A DNA stretch of 64,000 nucleotides from DASUAS01 sp963756895 (GTDB taxonomy: Bacteria; Actinomycetota; Acidimicrobiia; IMCC26256; DASPTH01): contig CAVWPI010000001.1 in the NCBI GenBank assembly GCA_963756895.1, positions 1 through 64,000 of the forward strand, written 5' to 3'. Positions 23,251 to 32,360 of the stretch are shown one piece after another. A program made the position numbers and the translations under genes. Under the pieces are notes generated by a model. The model did no database searches. It saw nothing but the letters and a program-made list of their open reading frames with translations, and was not told the origin of the DNA. Position 1 is the stretch's first letter. Each line of letters starts with the position of its first letter.

Positions 23251-24729
23251 TCACGCGCCGCAGAACGGCGTGTCGCGCTCGTAGAGGGTGATGCGGTCGC
23301 CGAACTGGACCGGGTGGTAGTCGTGCGCGGCGAGCGCGTCGGGCAGCCCGCCGAGGCGGCCGAAGTGCGTGGGTGACGTCACGATCACGCCGCACACGTC
23401 GTCGGCCGCCGCTGCCTTCACCAACGACGCCTGGGTGATGCTGCCGTCGTCGAGACGCTGGTAGGACGTGTCGGCGAAGTCGCCGGGGGTGTCATGGCCC
23501 GAGCGCCACACGAGGCCCGGATCGTCGCTGATGAACTGCGCGTCCGACGGGAAGGCGCGGAGGTGCGACACCAGCGCCGCCTCCTGGCCGGTGTAGCCGT
23601 CGGGCCAGAGGATCGACGTGTTGCTCGCGATCGCGAACGGCACCGTGACGACGCCGGCGATCACCAGCACCTTCCAGGGCGGTGGCTTCAGCGCCGCGAG
23701 GAGGGCGAGCGGCGGCACGAGGTGCGCGACGTGCGCGCGCCACATCGCCGGTTCCCAGACGAGGAGCGCCACCACCATCACGGTCCACAGCACCAGGAAC
23801 CCGACCACGAGGGTCAGTGCCCGGTCACCGGCGCCCGATGCCGGGCGCCCGGCTCGGCGGCGGACGACCAGGCGCACTGCGAGGGCCGCGATCGCCAGCC
23901 CGAGCGCCACCAGCACGAGCTTGTCCCGGTCCCAGAGGGTGTCGAGGATCTTGCGGAAGGCGCCTGCGTGCGTGGCGACGCGCCGGGCGTCCTGGTGGTA
24001 CGTGTACGACTGGTCCCACACGTCGGCGATGCCGAAGGGCAGTGCCGCCACGACGTACACCGCCACTGCCACGGCCGCGGCCACCGTGGCGTCGCGCACG
24101 CCCGTCCGGCGCGGCCACTGGCACACCAGGACGATCAACCCCGCGATCACCAGCGCCGGCACCGACAGCGCCTTGATCGACACGGCACCGCCCGCCGCCA
24201 GCCCCATCCAGACCGCGTTGCGCACTCGTGGGTCGTCGCGGTAACGGAGCGCGAAGGCGACGGCGAGCACCGACAGCGCGAGCGACGGACCGTCGGCGTT
24301 CACCGGTACCGTGACCCAGAGGATCGAGCCGCTGGTCGTCACCAGGCCGGCGGCGAGCAGCGCGTTGCCGCGCGTGGTCACGTGGCGCGCGCACACGTAG
24401 ACCGCGACGGTCAGCAGCACACCGGCCGCCACGCTCAGCAACCGCGGCGCGTCCAGCGTGCGCAGGCCGACGAGGTCGGCGACCCAGACCAGCGGCAGGA
24501 AGACGGGGCCCTGGCTGGAGAAGATGCCGCGGAACGGCAGCTGGCCGTTGCGCATCGCGCGGGCCGACGACGCGAACACGCCGTCGTCGAAGACCAGCGA
24601 CTTCTCCGCGAAGAACGCCGGGATGCGGATCACGATCGCCGCGATCGCGAGGATCACGGCGTCGGTCCGCCAGTGTGTGCGCGCCGAGCGCTCGACCGGG
24701 GGAGGGGGCGCGGTCTCGACCCGGGTCAT
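23251..24729 (-). CDS. GT-C fold (ArnT/PMT-like) membrane glycosyltransferase
   Basis: The 492-residue protein has about 11-12 membrane helices and an early acidic loop (EKSLVFDDGVFASSARAM, residues about 43-60), which in GT-C enzymes holds the catalytic Asp and uses polyprenyl-phosphate sugars as donors. It has RNGQLPFRGIFSSQGPVF and a C-terminal soluble segment of about 100 residues ending DTPFCGA. The gene is on the opposite strand from its neighbours, convergent with the WecA-like gene and divergent from pyrG with a 109-bp gap. It probably adds a mannosyl or similar residue to a surface glycan or protein. Confidence 0.8.
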   Translation of the reverse strand: MTRVETAPPPPVERSARTHWRTDAVILAIAAIVIRIPAFFAEKSLVFDDGVFASSARAMRNGQLPFRGIFSSQGPVFLPLVWVADLVGLRTLDAPRLLSVAAGVLLTVAVYVCARHVTTRGNALLAAGLVTTSGSILWVTVPVNADGPSLALSVLAVAFALRYRDDPRVRNAVWMGLAAGGAVSIKALSVPALVIAGLIVLVCQWPRRTGVRDATVAAAVAVAVYVVAALPFGIADVWDQSYTYHQDARRVATHAGAFRKILDTLWDRDKLVLVALGLAIAALAVRLVVRRRAGRPASGAGDRALTLVVGFLVLWTVMVVALLVWEPAMWRAHVAHLVPPLALLAALKPPPWKVLVIAGVVTVPFAIASNTSILWPDGYTGQEAALVSHLRAFPSDAQFISDDPGLVWRSGHDTPGDFADTSYQRLDDGSITQASLVKAAAADDVCGVIVTSPTHFGRLGGLPDALAAHDYHPVQFGDRITLYERDTPFCGA

Positions 24730-24838
24730 CCCGGCACCGTATCCAAGGTTCCTTCGTCGCCGGTGCGCGGGTTGCCGCGGGTCGTCTGGTACCGTCGCCT
24801 TCCGTCGGATTTCGCGCGACGGATGGAAAGAGAAGGTC

Positions 24839-26491
24839 TTGGCGAAGCACATCTTCGTGACCGGTGGTGTGGCCTCCAGCCTCGGGAAGGGCCTCACCGC
24901 CTCTTCGCTCGGGCGTCTCCTCAAGTCCCGTGGCCTCCGGGTCACGATGCAGAAGCTGGATCCGTACATCAACGTCGATCCCGGCACGATGAACCCCTTC
25001 CAGCACGGCGAGGTGTTCGTCACCGACGACGGCGGCGAGACCGACCTCGACCTCGGTCACTACGAGCGGTTCGTCGACGTGCCGCTCACCCGCAACTCGA
25101 ACGCCACCACCGGCTCGATCTACCAGTCGGTGCTCGGCAAGGAGCGGCGCGGCGCGTACCTCGGCCAGACGGTGCAGGTGATCCCGCACATCACCGACGA
25201 GATCAAGGACCGCATCCTCGCCCTCGCCGCCGACGAAGACGTCGACATCGTGATCACGGAGATCGGCGGCACGGTCGGTGACATCGAGATCCTGCCGTTC
25301 CTCGAGGCGATCCGGCAGTTCCGCAAGGACGTCGGGCGCGACAACGTGTTCTACGTGCACGTCACGCTCGTGCCCTTCATCGGCCCTTCGGGCGAGCAGA
25401 AGACCAAGCCCACGCAGCACTCGGTCACCGAGCTGCGCAGCCGCGGCATCCAGCCCGACGCCATCGTGTGCCGTTCCGACCGGCCCATCCCCACCCGGCT
25501 GAAGGAGAAGATCTCCCAGCTGTGCGACGTGCCCGAGGCCGGCATCGTGTCGTGCGTCGACGCACCGTCGCTCTACGAGATCCCCCTCGTCCTGCACGAC
25601 GAGGGCCTCGACGACTACATCTGCTCCACGTTGCACCTCGCCGACCGTGAGCCCGACCTCACCGACTGGCGCACCCTGGTCGCGCAGGTCGAGGCCGCCA
25701 CCGAACCGGTGCGCATCGGCCTCGTCGGGAAGTACATCAACCTGCCCGACGCCTACCTCTCGGTGGCCGAGGCGCTCAAGCACGGCGGCTACGCGTGCGG
25801 CGCACAGGTCGACATCGACTGGATCGCGTCCGACGACGCCGAGGGCCTGCTGGCCGAGGGGCGCCTGGGCGACCTCGACGGCATCGTGATCCCCGGCGGG
25901 TTCGGCTTCCGTGGCATCGAGGGCAAGATCGGCGCCGCCGGCTTCGCCCGCGAGCACGAGGTGCCGTTCCTGGGGCTCTGCCTCGGCATGCAGTGCGGGG
26001 TCATCGAGTTCGCCCGCGACGCCTGCGGCCTGGCCGGTGCGAACTCGAGCGAGTTCGACCCGCACACCCCGCACCCGGTCATCGACCTCATGGACGCGCA
26101 GCGCAACGTCGTCGACAAGGGCGGCACCATGCGCCTCGGCACGTACGCGGCGAAGCTCCTCCCGGGCTCGATCGTGCACAAGGCCTACGGCGACGAGGTG
26201 ATCTACGAGCGCCACCGGCACCGCTACGAGGTGAACAACAAGTACCGGGCCCGCCTCGAGGAGGCCGGCCTCGTCTGCTCGGGGACCTCGCCCGACGACC
26301 GTCTCGTCGAGTTCGTCGAGTTGCCCGACCACCCCTTCTTCGTGGGCACGCAGGCGCACCCCGAATTCAAGAGCCGGCCCGACCGTCCCCACCCGCTGTT
26401 CGCCGCGTTCGTCGAGGCGGCTCGGGAGCGGGCCGATGGCCGGCGCCCGCGCCTCCCGCTCCCGATCGACGAGCCCGCCGGCACCGGGTGA
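24839..26491 (+). CDS. pyrG: CTP synthase
   Basis: The 550-residue enzyme makes CTP from UTP, ATP and glutamine. The synthetase half begins KHIFVTGGVASSLGKG (P-loop) with KLDPYINVDPGTMNPFQHGEVFV and EIGGTVGDIE. The class I glutaminase half has GGFGFRG, the nucleophile in FLGLCLGMQCGVIEFA, and the His/Glu of QAHPEFKSRP. The start is TTG (24839) after AGAGAAGG. An ATG at 24823 is out of frame. The gene is followed by an overlapping Nudix gene as in mycobacteria (Rv1699-Rv1700). Confidence 0.98.
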   Translation: MAKHIFVTGGVASSLGKGLTASSLGRLLKSRGLRVTMQKLDPYINVDPGTMNPFQHGEVFVTDDGGETDLDLGHYERFVDVPLTRNSNATTGSIYQSVLGKERRGAYLGQTVQVIPHITDEIKDRILALAADEDVDIVITEIGGTVGDIEILPFLEAIRQFRKDVGRDNVFYVHVTLVPFIGPSGEQKTKPTQHSVTELRSRGIQPDAIVCRSDRPIPTRLKEKISQLCDVPEAGIVSCVDAPSLYEIPLVLHDEGLDDYICSTLHLADREPDLTDWRTLVAQVEAATEPVRIGLVGKYINLPDAYLSVAEALKHGGYACGAQVDIDWIASDDAEGLLAEGRLGDLDGIVIPGGFGFRGIEGKIGAAGFAREHEVPFLGLCLGMQCGVIEFARDACGLAGANSSEFDPHTPHPVIDLMDAQRNVVDKGGTMRLGTYAAKLLPGSIVHKAYGDEVIYERHRHRYEVNNKYRARLEEAGLVCSGTSPDDRLVEFVELPDHPFFVGTQAHPEFKSRPDRPHPLFAAFVEAARERADGRRPRLPLPIDEPAGTG

Positions 26492-27051
26492 CCGGCGCCC
26501 GCGAGGGAGAGGTCGGTTTCCGCGTCGTCGGCTCGGAGACGCTCTGCGATGCCGGCTTCCTGTCGATGTCGCGGCTGCACGTCGAGAGTGCCGACGGTGA
26601 CGAGTTCGACCGCCACGTCGTCCACCACCCCGGCGCGGTCGTCGTCGTCCCGGTCGACGGCACCGACGCCCTCCTCGTGCGTCAGTGGCGCGTCGCCACC
26701 GGGCAGGTGCTGCTCGAGATCCCGGCGGGGAAGCGCGACGTCGAGGGCGAGGCGCCCGAGACCACCGCGAACCGCGAGCTGGAGGAGGAGATCGGCTACG
26801 TGGCCGGTCGGCTCGACAAGCTGTGCGAGTTCTACAACTCGCCCGGCTTCTGCGACGAGTACACGCACCTGTTCCTCGCCACCGAGCTCGAGGAGCGCAC
26901 CCGCGCCGCGGTGAGCCACGAGGAGGCGGCGATGACCATCGAGCGCGTGCCCCTCGACCGCGTCGACGACCTCATCACCACCGGCGAGCTCATCGACGCC
27001 AAGAGCATCATCGGGCTCCTGCTCGCGCGTCGCTTCCTCGCGACGACATAA
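26488..27051 (+). CDS. Nudix hydrolase, ADP-ribose pyrophosphatase type
   Basis: The 187-residue product has the Nudix box (GKRDVEGEAPETTANRELEEEIG, residues about 84-106) fitting GX5EX7REUXEEXGU with the metal-binding glutamates. The preceding LLVRQWRVATGQVLLEIPAG is typical of ADP-ribose pyrophosphatases. FCDEYTHLFLATEL follows. It overlaps pyrG by 4 bp and precedes xerD by 7 bp, the same order as in Mycobacterium. The substrate is predicted from the family only. Confidence 0.9.
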   Translation: MTGAREGEVGFRVVGSETLCDAGFLSMSRLHVESADGDEFDRHVVHHPGAVVVVPVDGTDALLVRQWRVATGQVLLEIPAGKRDVEGEAPETTANRELEEEIGYVAGRLDKLCEFYNSPGFCDEYTHLFLATELEERTRAAVSHEEAAMTIERVPLDRVDDLITTGELIDAKSIIGLLLARRFLATT

Positions 27052-27058
27052 GGCCGCC

Positions 27059-28009
27059 GTGGGCGACGAGCTCGACGGCCTGCTGGCGGAGCACGACTCC
27101 TGGTTGCGCGTCGAGCGGGGCCTGGCACCGAACTCGCTCGCCGCCTACCGGCGCGACCTCCGCCGCTACGCCGACTACCTGCGCCGCCGGGGCGTCACCG
27201 GCAACGTGGCGAGCCACGACATCGGCGTCGACGAGGCGATCGTGGCGGGCTTCGTGGACGAGCTGCAGCAGGCGCGCACCGACGACGGGCAGCGTCGCTA
27301 CAAGGAGTCCTCGATCGCCCGCTCGCTCGCCGCGGTGCGTTCGTTCCACCGCTTCTGCGTGGAGGAGGGCCTGCTCGACGACGACCCGAGTGGCGACGTG
27401 GGGGCGCCCCGCGTGCCGCAGGGCATCCCGAAGGCGCTCACGGAGGGCGAGGTCGACGCGCTGCTCGGCGCGGTGCCCGGCGACGGCCCGCGCCCGCAGC
27501 GCGACCGCGCGATCCTGGAGCTGCTCTACGCGGGAGGCCTGCGCATCAGCGAGCTGGTCGGCCTCGACCTCGGCGATGTGGATCTCTACGACGGCCAGGT
27601 GCGCGTCATGGGCAAGGGCTCCAAGGAACGGGTGGTGCCGCTCGGACGCTCCGCCCGCGAAGCGGTGGGGGACTACCTCACCACCGGACGCCCCGAGCTC
27701 GCCGGACGCCAACGGGTCACCGCGCTGTTCCTCAACGCGCGGGGCGGGCGCCTCACCCGGCAGGGTGCGTGGCTCATCGTCCGCGCGGCCGGCGACCGGG
27801 CCGGGCTGCAGGGGCGCCTGTTCCCGCACGTGCTGCGCCACTCGTGCGCCACCCACATGCTCGACCGCGGGGCCGACATCCGGGTCGTGCAGGAGCTGCT
27901 CGGCCACGCCAGCCTGTCGACCACGCAGGTCTACACGAAGGTGTCACCGGAACGGCTGCGGGCGGTCTACGACGCCGCCCACCCCCGGGCGCAGCGTCGG
28001 GCCCGGTAG
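27059..28009 (+). CDS. xerD: Tyrosine recombinase XerD
   Basis: The 316-residue site-specific recombinase resolves chromosome dimers at dif with XerC/FtsK. The N-terminal SAM-like domain covers residues 1-110. All catalytic residues are visible: Arg in AGGLRISELVGLDLGDVD, Lys in GKGSKERVVPLG, HxxR in FPHVLRHSCATHMLDRG, His in LLGHASLSTTQVYTKV, and the Tyr nucleophile in that last motif. It starts at a GTG. Conserved neighbours (pyrG, Nudix, scpAB) favour XerD over a mobile-element integrase. Confidence 0.92.
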   Translation: MGDELDGLLAEHDSWLRVERGLAPNSLAAYRRDLRRYADYLRRRGVTGNVASHDIGVDEAIVAGFVDELQQARTDDGQRRYKESSIARSLAAVRSFHRFCVEEGLLDDDPSGDVGAPRVPQGIPKALTEGEVDALLGAVPGDGPRPQRDRAILELLYAGGLRISELVGLDLGDVDLYDGQVRVMGKGSKERVVPLGRSAREAVGDYLTTGRPELAGRQRVTALFLNARGGRLTRQGAWLIVRAAGDRAGLQGRLFPHVLRHSCATHMLDRGADIRVVQELLGHASLSTTQVYTKVSPERLRAVYDAAHPRAQRRAR

Positions 28010-28064
28010 GCGCAGGGCGGGAACCCGGGGCGGTCGTGAAGGGGGTCGGCGGTAGACTCCGGGG

Positions 28065-28418
28065 ATGACCGAGACGTCGCAACAGCTGCTCCGCGACCAG
28101 CTCCAGGAGGAGCGCGACCGGGTCCGCGAACAGCTCGCCAACCTCGGCCACGACGCCTCCGCCGATTCCGGTGCCGGCGCCCTCGACTTCGACGAGAACT
28201 TCGCCGACTCGGGTCAGGTGACCGCCGAACGGGGTGAGGTCGAGGCGCTCTCGGGCCAGCTCCGCGAGACGCTCCAGGACATCGAGGATGCGCTCGTCAA
28301 GTTCGCCGACGGCGGGTACGGCGAGTGCGAGTCCTGTCACCAGCGCATCACCGAGGCCCGCCTCGAGGCGATGCCGGCGGCACGGCTCTGCATCAGCTGC
28401 GCGTCGCAACGTCGCTAG
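28065..28418 (+). CDS. DksA/TraR-type C4 zinc-finger protein
   Basis: The 117-residue protein has an N-terminal coiled coil (residues about 5-80) and a C-terminal zinc finger CESCHQRI...CISCASQ (four cysteines, residues about 90-114), preceded by FADGGYGECE. The fold matches DksA/TraR-like RNA-polymerase secondary-channel regulators. It has an acidic coiled-coil tip region (DFDENFADSGQ), as in actinobacterial RbpA-unrelated TraR proteins. It may tune transcription. Direct RNA-polymerase binding is inference. ATG start with GGGG upstream. Confidence 0.88.
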   Translation: MTETSQQLLRDQLQEERDRVREQLANLGHDASADSGAGALDFDENFADSGQVTAERGEVEALSGQLRETLQDIEDALVKFADGGYGECESCHQRITEARLEAMPAARLCISCASQRR

Positions 28419-28454
28419 CGCAGCCCTGACCCGGCCCTGACCCTCGCGTCCTTC

Positions 28455-29096
28455 GTGCACATCGACGAACAGACGTTCATCTACTTCGGCTGCCTCGTCG
28501 TGGCGGTCATCCTCCACGAGATCAGCCACGGCGTGGTCGCCCTGTGGTTCGGCGACCGCACCGCGAAGGAAGCGGGCCGGCTCACCCTGAACCCGGTGCC
28601 GCACATCGACCCGTTCGGCTCGATCGTGCTCCCGGCCATGGGCGCGATCGTCGGGCTCCCGGTGTTCGGCTACGCCAAGCCGGTGCCCGTGAACCCGAAC
28701 CGGCTGCACAAGCCGCGTCGCGACATGCTCTACGTGAGCCTGGCCGGGCCGGCCACCAACCTCACGCTGATGCTCGTCGCCGCGATCGTCGCCCGCGTGC
28801 TCTACCAGAACGGGCCCGACGTCCTCTTCTACGACCAGCTCCCGCTCGGCACCCGGATCATCTTCACGTTCGCGGTGGTGAACCTGCTGCTCGGCCTGTT
28901 CAACCTGCTGCCCATCCCACCGCTCGACGGCTCGGCGCTGCTCGAGCGGGTGCTGCCGGAGCGGTACCTCCCGGCGTGGTACAAGTTCCGGCCCTACGGG
29001 ATCCTCGTCCTGCTGGTGATCATCTTCTGGTCGGGCGCGCTCGAGAAGGTGCTCGACCCGTTCATCAACCAGCTCTTCGACTGGGTGTTCCGGTGA
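28455..29096 (+). CDS. Site-2 protease family membrane metalloprotease (M50)
   Basis: The 213-residue integral membrane protein has the zinc motif HEISHG (residues about 22-27) in the first helix, LAGPATNLTLML in the middle, and NLLPIPPLDGSAL with the third zinc ligand Asp (about residues 148-160). Five to six helices are present and no PDZ domain, the short S2P form close to Rip-like and YwhC proteins. It would cleave substrates within the membrane. GTG start. The HD gene follows 15 bp later. Confidence 0.9.
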   Translation: MHIDEQTFIYFGCLVVAVILHEISHGVVALWFGDRTAKEAGRLTLNPVPHIDPFGSIVLPAMGAIVGLPVFGYAKPVPVNPNRLHKPRRDMLYVSLAGPATNLTLMLVAAIVARVLYQNGPDVLFYDQLPLGTRIIFTFAVVNLLLGLFNLLPIPPLDGSALLERVLPERYLPAWYKFRPYGILVLLVIIFWSGALEKVLDPFINQLFDWVFR

Positions 29097-29111
29097 TTCG
29101 ATGACGCGTCG

Positions 29112-29642
29112 ATGAAGATCGCCCACCTCTCCGGTCGCTTCGTGCGCGCGCTCTGGCCGGGCCCGCCGAACGCCGACGACGTCGAGTGGGTGGAGACGGT
29201 GCTCACCCCCGACGGGTTCGTGCAGTTCCGCCGGCAACCGAACCACGACCAGCGTCACGCCATCGGCGTCGCCCGCGACGTGCAGGTCCGACTCGCCGGC
29301 ACCGCGTACGCCGACGACCCGCGCTGGCTCGCCGCCGCCCTGCTGCACGACATCGGGAAGCTCGACAGCCGTCTCGGCGTGTACGGACGCGTCGTCGCCA
29401 CCGTGTCCGGCGCCGCGGTCGGCCGTCACCACGCACCGGCGTGGTCGGAGTCGACGGGATTCACCCGCCGCGTCGGTCTCTACCTCCGCCACGCCGAGCT
29501 GGGTGCCGACCGCATCCGCCTGGCCGGAGAGCCTGAGGAAGCCGCGCGCTGGGCCGCGGCTCACCACGACCCCTCGACGTGGGGCGAGCTCGCCATCCCC
29601 GAGAGCGTCGTCGTCGCCCTCGACGAAGCCGACAACGACTGA
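29112..29642 (+). CDS. HD-domain hydrolase
   Basis: The 176-residue protein carries an HD phosphohydrolase domain: QRHAIGVARDV supplies the first His, LLHDIGKLDSRLG is the HD pair (residues about 80-92), and VGRHHAPAW and AAAHHDPSTW provide later metal ligands. The family acts on phosphate esters including nucleotides. No cognate substrate is shown. It probably shares a transcript with the site-2 protease gene. It is convergent with the TMEM175-like gene, with only 4 bp between stops. Confidence 0.85.
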   Translation: MKIAHLSGRFVRALWPGPPNADDVEWVETVLTPDGFVQFRRQPNHDQRHAIGVARDVQVRLAGTAYADDPRWLAAALLHDIGKLDSRLGVYGRVVATVSGAAVGRHHAPAWSESTGFTRRVGLYLRHAELGADRIRLAGEPEEAARWAAAHHDPSTWGELAIPESVVVALDEADND

Positions 29643-29646
29643 TCGG

Positions 29647-30324
29647 TCAGAAGCGGGGCGCGTCCTTGGGGATCACGAACCGCCCGATGCACCACTCGAG
29701 CGGGAAGAACAGGAGCCACGAGAGCAGCGCCCACGACGGCGCGAGGTACGCGATCGGGATCGAGATCGCGAACACCAGCACGGGCGCCAGCGACGCGGCC
29801 ATGTTGCCGCGGAACACGTCGTCACGCATCCGCTCCCGCAGCAGGCCCTGGTTCTGCGCGTGCCACAGGAGCGCGGCCTCCAGGAAGCTCGCCACGCCCA
29901 ACGTGACCGCGTAGAGCACGACGCCGACCGGCTCGTCGCCGCCGTAGATGCCGACGACGGCGGTGGGGAACGGCGTGAAGGCGATCGCGGCGAGGTACAT
30001 CAGGTTGATCCGCATGAAGCGAAGGTCGACCGCAGCGAGGTGGGCGAAGAACCGGTGGTGCGCCAGCCAGTAGAACCCGATCACGGCGAAGCTCAGGAAG
30101 AAGCTGAAGATCTCGGCGTCCTTCATGCTGAGGGCATGGCCGAGATCGGACTTGGGGCCGCGGGGTATCCCGATGCCCACCACGAGCAGCGTCATCGCGA
30201 TGGCGAACACCGCGTCGCTGAAGAACGCCACGCGGTCGAACTCCAGCTCCTCCGAACGGCGGCGATAGTGACGCGCCGGCGTGCCGTCAGGCAGGACGTC
30301 GTCGTCGGCGTCGTCGTCGGACAT
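29647..30324 (-). CDS. TMEM175-like (DUF1211) membrane channel protein
   Basis: The 225-residue protein has six predicted helices and the family hallmark FFSDAVFAIAMTLLVVGI in the first helix (FSD motif, residues about 34-51). The second helix region EIFSFFLSFAVIGFYWLAHHRFF is also typical. Bacterial TMEM175 proteins form potassium-conducting tetramers. The N-terminus is acidic. It ends 4 bp from the HD gene stop and starts just before the trpS stop, in the same direction as trpS. Confidence 0.87.
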   Translation of the reverse strand: MSDDDADDDVLPDGTPARHYRRRSEELEFDRVAFFSDAVFAIAMTLLVVGIGIPRGPKSDLGHALSMKDAEIFSFFLSFAVIGFYWLAHHRFFAHLAAVDLRFMRINLMYLAAIAFTPFPTAVVGIYGGDEPVGVVLYAVTLGVASFLEAALLWHAQNQGLLRERMRDDVFRGNMAASLAPVLVFAISIPIAYLAPSWALLSWLLFFPLEWCIGRFVIPKDAPRF

Positions 30325-30328
30325 CGTG

Positions 30329-31333
30329 TCAGCGACCCCGAGGGAGCAGTCCCACTGCTTCGCGCACGCGCGTCATGACCGGCGCCGCGATCGACTGGGC
30401 GCGGTCGGCGCCGGTGTCGAGGATGCGCGCCACCTCGGCGGGGTCGGCCTCGAGCTCGGCGTAGCGCGCCTGGAGCGGCCGCACGAACTCCACGACCGCA
30501 TCGGCCACCGCGCCCTTCAGCGCGCCGTAGCCGGACCCGGAGTACTCGGCGGCGACGTCGTCGGCCGACCGGTCGGTGACCGCGCCGAGGATCTGCAGCA
30601 GGTTCGACACACCCGGCTTGGTCACCGGGTCGAAGCGGATCTCGTTGTCGGAGTCGGTGACCGCGCTCTTGATCCGCTTGGTGATCGACGTGGGATCGTC
30701 GAGGAGCCTGATGGTGCCCTGAGGCGAATCGGCCGATTTCGACATCTTGTTGGTGGGGTTCTGCAGGTCCATCACCCGGGCGCCCACCGGCGGGATGATC
30801 GCCTCGGGCACCACCAGCGTGTCGCCGCAGCGGTGGTTGAAGCGGATGGCGATGTCACGCGCGAGCTCGAGGTGCTGGCGTTGGTCGTCGCCCACCGGGA
30901 CCCGTTCGGTGTCGTACGCCAACACGTCGGAGGCCATGAGGACCGGGTAGTCGAAGAGCCCGACGCTCACCGACTCGCGACCCTCCGACTTCTCCTTGAA
31001 CTGCGTCATGCGGTTGAGCTCGCCGAAGGTGGCGATGCAGTTCAGCAGCCACGTCAGGTCGGTGTGCTCGTGCACGTGGCTCTGCACGAACAGCGTGCAG
31101 CGCTCGGGATCGAGGCCCGAGGCCAGCAGCAGCATCGCGGTGCGGCGGGTCGCTTCGGCGTAGCTGGAGGCGTCCCACGGCAGGGTGAGACCGTGGAGAT
31201 CGACGACGCAGTAGAGGGTCTGGTCGGGGGCCACCGACTGGTCCTGGGCGGCGACCCAGTGCAGGACCGCACCGAGGTAGTTCCCCAGATGGATCTCTCC
31301 GGTGGGCTGGATGCCCGAGAACACGCGCGGCAT
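30329..31333 (-). CDS. trpS: Tryptophan--tRNA ligase
   Basis: The 334-residue class I synthetase has the HIGH-like signature PTGEIHLGNYLGA (residues about 10-22) and the KMSKS motif NKMSKSADSPQGTI (about 196-209). FDYPVLMASDVLAYDTERVPVGDDQRQHLELARDIA covers the active-site Asp and is diagnostic of TrpS. An upstream open stretch exists, but the ATG at 31333 begins the conserved sequence. The gene is divergent from scpA across 115 bp. Confidence 0.97.
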   Translation of the reverse strand: MPRVFSGIQPTGEIHLGNYLGAVLHWVAAQDQSVAPDQTLYCVVDLHGLTLPWDASSYAEATRRTAMLLLASGLDPERCTLFVQSHVHEHTDLTWLLNCIATFGELNRMTQFKEKSEGRESVSVGLFDYPVLMASDVLAYDTERVPVGDDQRQHLELARDIAIRFNHRCGDTLVVPEAIIPPVGARVMDLQNPTNKMSKSADSPQGTIRLLDDPTSITKRIKSAVTDSDNEIRFDPVTKPGVSNLLQILGAVTDRSADDVAAEYSGSGYGALKGAVADAVVEFVRPLQARYAELEADPAEVARILDTGADRAQSIAAPVMTRVREAVGLLPRGR

Positions 31334-31448
31334 GGCGGGTGAGGATACAAGCGTCGTCGGAAGCGCCCGATGACGATTGCCCGGACCACTGCCCGAGGAC
31401 CGGGCGGGATGCCCTGAGGGAGGGTCGGCGGCCGGTACGCTCGACCCG

Positions 31449-32360
31449 ATGTCGTACGCGGTCCGCACCCCGGTGTTCGAGGGGCCCTTCGACCTGTTGC
31501 TCCACCTGATCCTCAAGCAGGAGGTGGAGCTCTGGGAGGTCTCGCTGAGCGAGATCATCGACGCCTACCTCACCGAGCTCGACCGCATGGACGATCTCGA
31601 TCTCGACGTCGCCACCGAGTTCCTGCTCATCGCCGCGACGCTGGTGGAGCTCAAGGCCCGCCGCCTGCTGCCCGGGCTCGACGAGCTGGAGCTCGACGAG
31701 GAGCTGCTGCGGTTCGAGGAGCGCGACCTGCTCCTGGCCCGCCTGCTCGAGTGCAAGACGTTCAAGGACGCGGCCAAGGCGCTCGAAGCCCTCATGCGGC
31801 GGGCCGACCGGAGCGTGGCCCGCACCGTCGGTCCCGAGGAGCCCTACCGCTGGATGGCGCCCGACCCGCTCGAGCGGGTGAAGCCCGACGCACTGCGCGC
31901 CGCCGCGCTGCGGGCGATGGCGGCGCCGCCCGTGGTCAACGTCGACACCGAGCACGTCGCCCCGGTGCGCGCCAGCGTGCGCGACGCGGTCGAATCGGTG
32001 CTCCGGCTGCTGCCGACCTCGGAGGCCATGAGCTTCCGGGCCCTGGTGGCGGGCGCACCGCACCGGCTCGAGGTGATCGTGCGCTTCCTCGCCGTGCTCG
32101 AGCTCTACAAGCAGGGCATGGTCGACCTCACGCAGTTCACCAACTTCGGGGAGCTGATGGTGCGGCGCCTGCAGGAAGGCGAGTCCGTGCTCGACGTCGT
32201 GAGCCTCGCCGACTGGGACGAGCCCGACGAGTCCGACGATCCCACCACGCCGCGCGAGCACGTCGACCTCGACTTCCACGACGACGACGACCTGCCCGAG
32301 GTCCACGAGATCCGGCTCGAGCCGGCGTCCGATTCCGTGAGCGGAGGCTGGCCCGGGTGA
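31449..32360 (+). CDS. scpA: Segregation and condensation protein A
   Basis: The 303-residue kleisin bridges the SMC heads and works with ScpB to compact and segregate the chromosome. The N-terminal FEGPFDLLLHLILKQEVELWEVSLSEI is diagnostic, followed by ATEFLLIAATLVELKARRLLP. The C-terminal winged helix has FLAVLELYKQGMVDLTQ. A long acidic C-terminal tail (residues about 255-303, WDEPDESDDPTT) is unlike most ScpA. It overlaps scpB by 4 bp. A parA-like gene often lies just upstream in mycobacteria, but here trpS does. Confidence 0.95.
   Translation: MSYAVRTPVFEGPFDLLLHLILKQEVELWEVSLSEIIDAYLTELDRMDDLDLDVATEFLLIAATLVELKARRLLPGLDELELDEELLRFEERDLLLARLLECKTFKDAAKALEALMRRADRSVARTVGPEEPYRWMAPDPLERVKPDALRAAALRAMAAPPVVNVDTEHVAPVRASVRDAVESVLRLLPTSEAMSFRALVAGAPHRLEVIVRFLAVLELYKQGMVDLTQFTNFGELMVRRLQEGESVLDVVSLADWDEPDESDDPTTPREHVDLDFHDDDDLPEVHEIRLEPASDSVSGGWPG

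Noticed and set aside
24823..24838. ATG upstream of pyrG as its start
   Set aside because: It is in a different frame; the TTG at 24839 begins the conserved P-loop segment and has a ribosome site.
27059..28009. Phage or integrative-element integrase
   Set aside because: The neighbours are the conserved pyrG-Nudix-xerD-scp order, and no attachment repeats, tRNA or phage genes are nearby.
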